A stretch of 64,000 nt of DNA, from contig NZ_CP049838.1 of NCBI RefSeq assembly GCF_013085465.1, forward strand, positions 8,618,001 to 8,682,000, read 5' to 3'. The notes below the pieces were generated by a model that searched no databases, was not told where the DNA came from, and was given only the letters and a program-made list of their open reading frames with translations. Shown in pieces: positions 20,701 to 32,700 of the stretch; position 1 is the first letter of the stretch, and each line of letters begins with the position of its first letter. The position numbers and the translations under genes were made by a program. The stretch comes from Streptomyces asoensis. Its GTDB lineage: Bacteria; Actinomycetota; Actinomycetes; Streptomycetales; Streptomycetaceae.

Positions 20701-23700
20701 CGGCCACGGAATCCTCGACGAACTCGTGATCGAGGCACCCCTTGTGCTCCCCGCCGAAGGCGCCGTCCGGGTCCAGGTCGCGGTCGGCGGCACGGACGTG
20801 ACAGGACGCCGTCCGGTCGAGGTGTACGGCTCACGGGACGGGGAGGGCTGGACCCGCCACGCGGCGGGCATGCTGGCCGACTCCTACGCCGGCACCGGCG
20901 GCAGCGGATTCGACTTCGGCCAGTGGCCGCCGCCCGGCGCACGCCCGGAGGACACCGACGATTTCTACGCCCGCCTCGCCGACCGCGGATACGACTACGG
21001 GCCGGCCTTCGCCGGACTGACCGCCGTCTGGCGGCGCGGCGAGGAGATCTTCGCAGAAGCCGTGCTGCCCGCCGAGCACCGCGAGGACATCGAGAAGTTC
21101 GGTATCCATCCCGCGCTCCTGGACGCCGCGCTGCACGCGAACGCCTTCCACCGGCGCGACGACGACCGTAACGTCCTTCCCTTCGCCTGGAACGGCGTCC
21201 AACTGCACGCGGCGGGCGCCGGCGCACTGCGCGTCAGGGTCGCGCCGTGCGGTCCGGACGCCCTCGCCTTCGACGCCGCGGACGAGACCGGGTCGCTGGT
21301 CCTGACCATGCAGTCCCTGGTCTCCCTGCCCATGTCCGACCTGAGCGCAGAGCCCGCCCGTCAGGCCCCCGACACGCTCTGGCAGCTCGACTGGGAGCGC
21401 GTGCCGTCGGTGGCCGGGCAGCCGACAGGCAACCGGGCCGTCGTCGCCACCTCCGGTGACGTGGCGCGGATGGCGCTCGCCGAGGATCTGGGCGAGCCGG
21501 TGCCCGACCTCGCCGTGCTCGACCTCACCGCACACACCGACGCCGGTACCCGCGCCGGGGACGATCCGCTGCCGCTGCTGGGCCGGGTGCTCGGAGTGCT
21601 CCAGGCCTGGCTCGACGAGCCGGTCCTCGCCTCGGTGACGTTGGTCGTGGCGACCCGGGGCGCGGTACCGGCACCCGGCCCCGTCACCGACCTCGACGGC
21701 GCCGCGGTGTGGGGACTGCTGCGCGCGGCGCAGGCCGAGAACCCCGGCCGGTTCGTCCTGGTCGACATCGAGTCCGGCGCCGACCGGGACCGGGCGATCG
21801 CGGCGGCCCTCGCGACCGGCGAGCCGCAGACCGCCGTACGCGACGACGCCGTACTCGCTCCGCGGCTCGGCCGCGCCCGGCTCACCGAACCCGACGCGCC
21901 CATGGAGTTCGCCGAGGACGGCACCGTACTGATCACCGGCGGTACCGGAGTGCTCGGCGCGCTGCTGGCCCGGCACTTGGTGAACGAGCACGGGGTGCGC
22001 CGACTGGTGCTGGCGAGCCGGCGCGGCACGGACGCCGAGGGCGTGACCGCGCTCGTGGACGAACTGACCGAGCGGGGCACGTCCGTCGTCGTCGCCTCGT
22101 GCGACGTGTCGGACCGTGACGCGCTCGCCGCGCTGCTCGCCTCCATCCCGTCCGAGCACCCGCTGACCGGCGTCGTCCACGCCGCCGGCGTCCTGGACGA
22201 CGGCGTCGTCGCCGGCCTGGACCCGCACCGCATGGCCGGCGTGTTCGCGCCGAAGGCCGGCGCGCTGCGCCTGCTGGACGAGCTGACCCGAGAGCGGCCG
22301 CCCCAGGTCTTCGCCGCGTTCTCCTCGGCCGCGAGCGTCTTCGGCTCGGCGGGCCAGGGCAACTACGCGGCGGCCAACGCCTACGTCGACGCGGTCGTCT
22401 CGGCCCGGCGAGCGGAGGGACTGCCCGCCGTGTCCCTGGCCTGGGGCCTGTGGACCCCGGTCACCGGGATGACGGGACAGCTCGCCGAGGTCGACCGCAC
22501 CCGGATGAGCCGGGGCGGCGTCCGTCCGATGTCGACGGCCGAGGCACTCACCCTCTTCGACCTCGGCATCCGTTCGGGCAACCCGCTCCTCGTACCGATC
22601 CGGCTCGATCTCGGAGCGGTACGCGCCGAGGCAGCCGCGGACGGGACCGTCCCCCCGCTGTTCCGCGCCCTCGTGCGTCCGGCGCGGCGGACGGCCCAGG
22701 CCGGTGCCGGCGCCGCGGGTGCGCTGGCTCGCCGGCTCGCCGGGCTCTCCGACCAGGAGCAGACCGAGCTGGTGCTCGACCTCATCCGCACCGAGGTGTC
22801 GGTCGTCCTCGGTCTGGGCGGGGCTGACCCCGCCATGGACTCCGAGCGGTTCGGCGACATCGGCTTCGACTCGCTGACCGCCGTCGAACTGCGCAACCGG
22901 CTGTCCGCGGCCACCGCCGTCAAGCTGCCCGCCACGCTCGTCTTCGACTACCCCACGCCTCGTGCGCTCGCCCGGCACCTGCTCGAACAGGTGGGCGGCA
23001 CGGTCGACGCCGTCGCACCCGTGCGCCCGGCCGCACCGGCCGAAGCCACGGACGACGACCCCGTCGTGATCGTCGGCATGGCGTGCCGACTGCCCGGCGG
23101 GGTCACCTCGCCCGCCGAGCTGTGGCAGCTGGTCGCCGACGGCCGGGACGGCATCTCGGAGTTCCCGGACGACCGCGGATGGAACCTCGACGGTCTTTTC
23201 GACTCCGACCCCGACCGCGCCGGCACGGCCTACACCCAGCGGGGCGGATTCCTCCAGGACGCCGGGTACTTCGACGCCGCCCTGTTCGGGATCTCCCCGC
23301 GTGAGGCGCTGGCCATGGACCCGCAGCAGCGGCTGCTGCTGGAAACGACCTGGCAGGTGCTGGAGGGCACGGGCATCGCCCCGTCGTCGCTGCGCGGGGA
23401 ACGCGTCGGCGTCTACACCGGCATGTCGATCCACGACTACCTCGGCTCCTTGACCGACGTACCCGCCGAACTCGAGGGCTTCACCACGACCGCCACCGCG
23501 GGCAGCGTCGCCTCCGGCCGGGTGTCCTACGTGTTCGGGCTGGAGGGCCCGGCCATGACAGTGGACACAGCCTGCTCCTCGTCCCTCGTGGCGATCCACC
23601 TCGCGGCACAGGCGCTGCGCCAGGGCGAGTGTGAACTGGCCCTCGCCGGCGGCGTCGCCGTCATGGGCTCCCCGGTCGGCGTGACCGGCTTCTCGCGCGC

Positions 23701-26700
23701 CCGCGGACTGGCCGCGGACGGCCGGTGCAAGGCCTTCGCCGCGGCGGCCGACGGCACCGTGCTGTCCGAGGGCGTGGGCCTCGTACTCCTGGAACGGCTG
23801 TCCGACGCGCGGCGCAACGGCCACCGCGTCCTCGCGAAGATCCGCGGCTCCGCCGTGAACCAGGACGGCGCTTCCAACGGCCTCACCGCGCCGAACGGCC
23901 CGTCGCAGCAGCGGGTGATCCGCGCGGCGCTGGCAGCCGCCGGGGTCGCACCGGACGAGGTCGACGCGCTGGAGGCGCACGGCACCGGCACCACGCTGGG
24001 GGATCCGAGCGAGGCCGAGGCGATCATCGCCACCTACGGGCGCGACCGCTCGCCCGACCGGCCGCTGTGGCTGGGCTCGGTCAAGTCCAACCTCGGCCAC
24101 ACCCAGGCCGCGGCCGGTGTGACCTCGGTGATCAAGATGGTCGGGGCCCTGACCCGCGGCGTCCTGCCCGCGACCCTCTTCGTGGACGAGCCGACGCCGC
24201 ACGTCGACTGGTCCGCGGGCACCGTCGCCCTGCTCACCGAGGAACGCCCCTGGCCCGAGACCGGCAGGCCCCGCCGGGCCGGCATCTCCTCCTTCGGCAT
24301 CAGCGGCACCAACGCGCACCTGATCCTCGAGCAGGCCCCGGTCGAACCGGCCGCGCCCGACACCGTGGCCACCGCACCCGAGCCACCCGACGACGAAGCC
24401 GACGCCGTACTGCCCTTCGTCGTCTCGGCGCACAACCCGGTCGCCCTGGCAGGCCAGGTGAAGCGGCTGCGCGCGGCCGTCGCGACCGGGCTGTCCCTGC
24501 CGGGCACCGCGCGGACCCTGCTCGACGGCCGTGCCCTGCTCGCCCATCGGGCCGTCGTCGCCGCGGCGGACCGGGAGACCCTCGTCGAGCGGCTCGACGC
24601 GATCACCGCCGGTGAGTCCGTCCCCGGCGCCACCCTCGGGACGGCGGCGGCCGGCGCCGCCACGTCGGTGGTGTTCGTGTTCCCGGGGCAGGGATCGCAG
24701 CGGCCCGGCATGGGACGCGAGCTGTACGCCCGCTTCCCGGTGTACGCGGCGGCCTTCGACGAGGTCTGTGCCCGCCTGGACGACCGGCTCCTCGGCGCGG
24801 TCGGTACATCCGTACGGGACGTCGTCCTCGCCGAACCGGACAGCCCACGGTCGGCGCTGCTGGACCAGACCGTCTACACCCAGGCGGCGCTGTTCGCGGT
24901 CGAGACCGCGCTGTTCCGCCTGGCCGAGTCGTGGGGCGTCCGCCCTCGGCTGCTGCTCGGCCACTCCATCGGCGAGCTCACGGCGGCGCACGTCGCCGGA
25001 ATGCTCTCGCTGGACGACGCGGCGACCGTGGTCGTCGCCCGCGGCCGACTCATGCAGGCGCTGCCCGCCGGCGGTGCCATGGCCGCCGTGGCCGCCGGCG
25101 AGGACGAGGTCCGCCCGTTCCTCGGCTCCGGTGTCGATATCGCCGCCGTGAACCAGCCCTCCTCGGTGGTGCTGTCCGGCGACGAGGACGCGGTGCTCGC
25201 CGCCGCCGACGCGCTGCGCGCACAGGGCCGCAAGGTCAAGCGACTCCCGGTCTCCCACGCCTTCCACTCCGCCCGGATGGACCCGATGCTCGCCGAGTTC
25301 CGCGCGGCGATCGCCGACGTCACCTGGCGGCCGGCGCGGATCCGCATCGTCGCCCACCAGGACGGCGACATGACCAGCACCGACTACTGGGTCGAGCACG
25401 TACGCCGCACGGTGCGCTTCGCCGACGGCGTGGCCGCCGCGCTCGGCCAGGGCGGAAAACTGTTCGTGGAGATCGGGCCGGGTGCGGCGTTGACCGCGCC
25501 GGTGCTGGAGACGGCCGCCGCCTCGGGTGCCGAGCCGGTGTGCACGCCGATGCTGCGCGACGGACACGAGGAGGCACAGACCGCGATCGGCGCGCTCGCC
25601 GAGCTGTTCGTACGGGGCGTGCCGGCCGACTGGCAGACACTGCTCCCGGCCGGCGCGCCCGCCGTCGAACTGCCGACGTACGCCTTCGACCGCACGCACT
25701 ACTGGCTGAAGACGGCAGGCGGACGCACCGACGCGACCGGCCTCGGGCAGGTGGCCGCCGACCACCCGCTGCTGTCCGCCGTCGTCCCCGTGCCGGACAC
25801 CGGCGGGCTCGTCGGCACCGCCCGGCTGTCGTCGGCCACTCACCCGTGGCTGGAGGAGCACCGGGTGCACGGGGCCACTGTGGTGAGCACCGCGGCGCTC
25901 CTGGATCTGGCGGTCCGGGCCGGCGACGAGGTCGGCTGCGGGGTGGTGGCGCGCCTCGCCGTCGAGACCCCGCTCGTCGTTCCGCCGAACGCCGATGTGC
26001 GGGTGGAGATCACCGTGGGTGCGGCCGACGGGCAGGGCTGCCGTCCGGTCACGATCCACGGCGCCCGGAACGGTTCCGGCACCTGGGTCAGGCACGCGAG
26101 CGGTGAGCTGTCCGCGCGCACGCCGGCCGCCCCCGAACCGGAGCCGCAGGCATGGCCGCCGGCCGGGGCCGAGCCGGTCGAGACGCACACGGAGAGCACC
26201 TGCCTGCTGGGCGTGTGGCGCCGTGGCGAGGACACGTACGCCGAAGTCGCGCTCCCCGACGACGGCACCGACCCGCGTGGCGCTGCGGAGTTCGGCCTCG
26301 ATCCGGCCCTGCTGGACGCGGTGACGCGGGCGGTGACGGCGGGCGCCACGGCCGCCACGGTGTGGGAGGAGGTCGTGCTGCACGCGAGCGGCGCGCGCTG
26401 CCTGCGTGCCCGGCTGGCCCCGCTCGGCGACCACCGCTGGACCCTCGAGGCGACCGACGAGGCAGGGATCCCGGTCCTGTCCGCCCGGTCCTGGACGGCG
26501 GCGCCGATCCGGCCGGAGGACGTGGGCACGAGCGCCGCCGCGGACGCGACGTACCGAGTCGTCTGGACGGCCACGGAACCGTCCGCGGCGCCGCCCGAGC
26601 GCACGGCGACGGCTACGGTGGCGAGCCCCGCGGACGTGACGGCGTTCGCCGGGCGGATCACCGCACCGGCCGACGGACCCACGCAGACCGCCGCGGAGGA

Positions 26701-29700
26701 GACCGGGCACGACGAACGGCGGCACAGCCTGCCGGCCACCGCTGTGTTCGAGGTCGCCGCCGGCCGCGACGCGCAGCCGCTGCTCGCGGACGTGCTCGCC
26801 GTGCTCCAGGCCTGGCAGCACGAGGCTCCTGCCGACACCCGGCTCGTCGTCGTGACCCGCGGCGCCGTGCCCGCCGGCCCGACCACCGTCACCGACGTCC
26901 CCTCGGCCGCCGTCTGGGGCCTGGTCCGCGCCGCCCAGGCCGAGATGCCGGAACGGATGCTGCTGCTCGACCTCGATCCCGGGGCGGACACCGAGGCGGC
27001 GGTCGCGACGGCCCTGGCCACCGGCGAACCGCAGGTGGCGGTGCGCGGCACCACTCTCCTGGTGCCCCGCCTGGCGCCCGCCGGGCCGCTCGCGCAGCAG
27101 AGTGCCGAGCAGCCCGTCGTGAACCCCGACGGCACCGTCCTGGTCACCGGTGGCACCGGCTCCCTCGGCGCCCTCGTGGCCCGCCACATGGTCCGCGCCC
27201 GGGGCGCCCGGCACCTGCTGCTGGCCGGCCGACGCGGACCTGCGGCCGAAGGCGCCGAGGAACTCGTGGCCGAACTGTCCGCACTGGGCGCCACGGTGAC
27301 CGTGGCCGTCTGCGACGTCTCGGACCGCGACGCCGTGGCCGCGCTCCTCGCCGGCATTCCGGCAGCCCATCCGCTCACCGCCGTCGTGCACACCGCCGGA
27401 GTCCTCGACGACGGGCTGCTCGGCGCCATGGATCCGGCCCGCCTCGCCGCGGTCCTCGGACCGAAGGCCGAGGGCGGGCGGCACCTGGACGAACTGACCC
27501 GGGACTGCGATCTCGCCGCGTTCGTGGCGTTCTCCTCGGCCGCCGGCCTGCTCGGCTCCGCCGGACAGGCCAACTACTCCGCCGCCAACGCCTATCTGGA
27601 CGGGCTCATGACGGCGCGCCGCGCGGCCGGCCGGCCGGGTGTGGCCCTCTCCTGGGGCCTGTGGGACCAGGCCGGCGGCATGACCGGGCACCTGGACGCC
27701 GCGGACCGGGCGCGGATGAGCCGCGGCGGCGTGCTGCCGCTGAGCCCGGAGGAAGGACTGGTTCTGCTCGACGCCGCCCTCGACAGCGGCGAGGCCCACC
27801 TGGTGCCGATCAAACTGGATCTCGCCGCAGCCCGCGCCGACGCGGCCTCCGGCGGCCCGGTCCAGCCGCTGCTGCGACAGCTCGTCAGGGCGCGCCGGCG
27901 CGCCGGCGGCACGGCTGTCGCGGGCGATCTGCTCGCCGCGCTCGCCGGCCGGTCCCCGGCCGAGCAGGAGTCGAGGTTGCTGACCCTGGTCCGTTCCCGG
28001 GCCGCCCTGGTCCTGGGACACAGGTCCGCCGACGACATCGAGCCGGACACCGCCTTCCAGGCCGTCGGCATGGATTCGCTCGGCGGGGTGGAACTGCGCA
28101 ACCGCCTGGCCACCGCGACCGGGCTGACCCTGCCCGCCACCCTGGTCTACGACTACCCGACCCCCCGGCAGCTGGCGGGGTTCCTGCGCGACGAGCTGGT
28201 CGGCACCGCCGCGCCCGCCGAGGCGACACCGGTGGTGGCCGGCGGAACGCACGACGACATCGCCGTCGTGGGACTCGGCTGCCGACTGGCGGGCGGGGTG
28301 CGGGGAGTGGACGACTTCTGGGACCTGCTGGTCCGCCGCGGCGAGGGACGAGCGCCGTTCCCGACCGACCGTGGCTGGGACCTGTCCACACTCCCGGTGG
28401 AGGCCGGCAGCTTCCTGACGGACGCCGCGGAGTTCGACGCCGGCTTCTTCGGCATCTCCCCGCGCGAGGCGGTGGCCATGGACCCGCAGCAGCGTCTGCT
28501 GCTGGAGGTGGTGTGGGAGGCGCTGGAGGACGGTGGCCTCGACCCTGCCACCCTGCGCGGCACCGACGTGGGCGTGTTCGTCGGCGTGATGGGCCAGGGC
28601 TACGGCATGTTCGGCGGCGACGCGCAGTCCGACGGCTTGCGCGGCACCGGCGGCGCGGTCTCCGTGGTCTCCGGCCGGGTGTCCTACGCGTACGGCTTCA
28701 CCGGCCCGGCCGTGTCCGTGGACACCGCCTGCTCCTCCTCCCTGGTCGCGATGCACCTGGCCATCCAGTCGTTGCGCAACGGGGAGTGCTCGCTGGCCGT
28801 GGTCGGCGGCGTCACCGTGATGGCCACGCCGGGCGCGTACGTCGAGTTCGCCAAGAACGGTGGGTTCGCGACCGACGGCCGCTGCAAGGCGTTCGCCGCC
28901 TCGGCCGACGGCACCGGCAACGGCGAGGGCGTCGGCGTGGTGCTGCTGGAACGCCTGGCCGACGCCCACGTCAACGCCCACTCCGTCAGCGCCGTCGTCC
29001 GCGGTTCCGCGATCAGCCAGGACGGCGCCTCCAACGGGCTCACCGCGCCCAACGGACCGGCGCAGCAACGGGTGATCCGGCGCGCCCTCGCGGTCGCCGG
29101 GGTGGCGCCCGCCGACGTGGACGTCGTGGAAGCGCACGGAACGGGCACCCGGCTGGGCGACCCGATCGAGGCCCAGGCACTGTTGGCCACCTACGGCCGA
29201 CGCGACCCCGAGCAGCCGCTGTGGCTCGGCTCGGTGAAGTCCAACATCGGGCACACCCAGGCCGCCGCGGGCGTGGCGAGCGTGATCAAGATGGTGCTGG
29301 CCCTGCGTCATCAGGCCCTGCCGGCCACCTTGCACGTGGACGCCCCGACGCCCGAGGTGGACTGGTCCAGCGGCACGATCCAGCTGCTGACCGACGCCCG
29401 GCCGTGGCCGTCCCGGCCCGGCCGGACCCGCCGCGCAGGCGTGTCCGCGTTCGGCCTCAGCGGCACCAACGCCCACCTCATCCTGGAGGAGCCGCCGCAG
29501 CGCCCGGGTGAGCCGGCGCGGCGCCCCGCCGAGGGCGCCCCCCTGCCGTTCGTCCTGACGGCCGTGAACCCGGCCCGGCTGGCCGCGCTCGCGGCCCGGC
29601 TGGCCGACTTCGCCGAGCGCGGCACCGTGCCGCTGCCGACGCTGGCCGCCGCCCTGGCCCACGGCCGGACGCGCCACGGGACGCGAGCCACCGTGATCGC

Positions 29701-32700
29701 GGCCGACCGCACCGAACTCGTCGACGAGCTGCGGGCGTTGGGCACGGGCGGCACCGACCGTGCGCCGGTCGGCGAACCGTCCGGACCGGGCACCGAGGTG
29801 GTCTTCGTCTTCCCGGGCCAGGGCGGCCACTGGGTCGGCATGGGCCGCGAACTGATGGACCACTCACCCGAGTTCCGGGGATGGGTGCGGCGATGCGACG
29901 CGCTGCTCGCCGAGTACGACCTCGACTGGACGCTGGAGCAGGCGCTCGGCGGCGAGAACGATCTGTCCCGGGTGGACGTGATCCAGCCCGCCTCGTTCGT
30001 CATGACGACCGGCCTGGCCCAGCTCTGGGCATCCACCGGCGTGGTGCCGGACGTGGTGCTCGGCGCGTCGCAGGGCGAGATCGCCGCGGCGTGCGTCGCG
30101 GGTCTGCTGTCGGTGGAGGACGGGCTGCGCGCGATCGTGCTGCGCTCCCGCATGGCCGCGCAGCTGCCGTCCACCGGTGCGATGCTCGTGGTCGGCGTGA
30201 GCCGCGCCCGGATGACGGAGATGCTCGCCGACTACCAGGGCCGGGTGGAGATCGGTGCGGTGAACGGTCCGGCGACCGTGGCCGTCTCCGGCGAACGCGC
30301 CGCCATCGAGGAGCTGGCCGCCGCCATGGCCGACCAGCAACTCTGGTTCCGCAGGATCCGGGCGGACTACGCCTCCCACTCGTTCCTCGTCGACGAACTC
30401 CAGGAGCCGATGCTGGCCGCCCTGGACGGGATCGGGGAACGACCGGCGCAGGGCCTCGTCCCGGGCTGCCGGTTCTACTCCACCGTCGACGGCCGCTGGA
30501 TCGGCCCGGACGAACTCCTGGACGCCGCCTACTGGTTCCGCAACCTGCGCCGACCGGTCGAACTGGACGCGGCCGTCCGCGCCGTGAGCGCCGACGCGCG
30601 GGCCGTGGTCGAGGTCTCCGCCCACCCCGGCCTGGTCCCGTCCCTCCTCGACATCATCCAGGACACCGGTCGCACCACGCCGGTGCTCGCCACCCTGCGG
30701 CGCCACGAGGGCGGCCGGGAGCGGCTGACGACAGCCTTCGCGGAGGCCTTCGCCGCCGGGCTGCCGGTCTCCTGGGAGACCACGGTGCCGGCCGAACCGG
30801 CCGACTGGCGGGAACTCTGCCGCGAACTGCCGACCTATCCGTTCGACCACCGGCGCTACTGGTTGCGCAGCGCGCCGACCACCGACACCGGTGCCCTCGG
30901 GCTGGCCCGCACCGAGCATCCGCTGCTCGCCACGATGGTCGAACTGCCGCAGTCGGACGGGCTGATGGCCGTCTCACGGCTCTCGGCGCACGACCAGCCC
31001 TGGCTCACCGCCGGCACCGAGGGCACTCCGGTCGAGGTGCCCGGCTCGGTCTGGGTCGAGCTGGCCATCCGGGTCGGGGACGAGGTCGACTGCGGCAACC
31101 TGGACGAGCTGGAGCTGCGGGCGCCCCTGATGCTGGGACCCGGCGACGCGGTGCGGCTCCAGATCTGCGTCGACGGCGTCGACGCCGCCGGCCGCCGCCC
31201 GGTGACGGTACGGTCGGCGCCCGCGACGACGGACCGGCGACGCCCGGTGTGGACCCTGCACGCACAAGGCGTGCTGTCACCCACGACCACTGCCGCGGTG
31301 TTCGAGCCGGACCCGGCCCCCTGGCCGCCGACGGGCGCCGAACCGGTCGGTCTCGACGAACTGCCCGTGGCGACCGGCGCCACCGTGCCGCCGGCCCTGC
31401 ACGCGGTGTGGCGGCGCGGCGAGGACACCTACGCCGAGGTGGCCGTACCCGCCGACCGGAGCGACGAGGCCGCCCGCTTCGGCGTCCACCCGCTGCTGCT
31501 GGAAGCTGCGGCGCACGCGGCGGGCTTCCCCGCGGGGCACACCCCGTCGGTCTGGCGGCAGGTCGTGCTGCACGCGTCCGGAGCCTCGGCGCTGCGTGTC
31601 CGGCTGCGGCGGACCGGCGACGGCGTGAGCCTCGAAGCGGCCGACCAGGCCGGCCTGCCGGTCCTCACCGCGGCCCGCGTCACGGCCGGGCCGGCGACCG
31701 TCGCCCCGGCCGACCGGCGGTGCCGTGCGCTGCGGACCGAATGGGTCCCGCTCGGCAACGGGCGGGCGAGCACCGCCGTCGAGGTCGTCACCGTCGACAG
31801 CGACAGCGCCGTGTTCGAACTCGCCGCCGAGCCGTCGACCGTGGGGGCCGTGGCCGCCGTGTTCGACGTGGGCGTCGGCCGGGAGCCCGAGGACGCCTGC
31901 CGTCGTGCGCTCGCCGTCGCACAGGCGTGGCTGGACGAGCCGGACCTGGAGGGCTGCCACCTGGTGGTGCGCACCCGCGCTGCGGTGCCGGCCGGTCCCC
32001 GGGACACCGGTCCCGCGGCGCTCGACCCGGCCGCGGCGGCGGTGTGGGAGATGCTCGCCGCGATCCAGGCCGAGTACCCGGGACGGTTCGTGCTGCTCGA
32101 CGCCCCGCCCGAGGACGCCGACGCCTCGCCCGAGAACTCCGGTGAGACGAGCCTCGGCCATGTCCTGGCCGCGGACGTACCGCAGGCCGCCGTGCGGGCC
32201 GGCCGGGTGTACGTTCCGCGGTTGGTACCCGTCGAAGCGACGGAGGCGACGGCCCCGACCGTGGACCCGGACGGCACCGTCGTGATCGTCGGCGGCACCG
32301 GCACGGCCGGCGCCCGGGTGGCCCGGCACCTGGTCGCCGAGCACGGGGTGCGCCACCTCGTCCTCGTCGGCCGGGGCGACCCCGACACCGGGAGCGCCGA
32401 GGCGCTTGCCGCCGACCTCACCGTACTCGGTGCGTCGGTGGCCGTCCGGGCCTGCGATGCCGGCGACCGGGACGCGCTGCGACGGTTGCTGGACGGCATC
32501 CCGGACGATCACCCGCTCACCGGCGTGGTGCACGCCGCGGGGCTGCCGGACGACACCCGGCCGGCCGAACTGGACGCGTACCGGCTCACCGAGGTGCTCG
32601 CCGCGCGCACCGAGTCGCTGCGGCACCTCGCCGACCTCACCGCTGACGACCGCCTCGCCCTGTTCCTGGTGATCACATCGGCAGCGGCCCTGCTGGGACC

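Noticed and set aside
20831..29863. A 3010-codon open frame on the minus strand inside the PKS, with other long antisense frames at 1152-3665, 10957-14016, 16049-20461 and 31277-34261
   Set aside because: They are mirror frames of high-GC coding genes. Their translations are Arg/Gly/His-rich without any family motif, and the plus-strand genes have complete domains.
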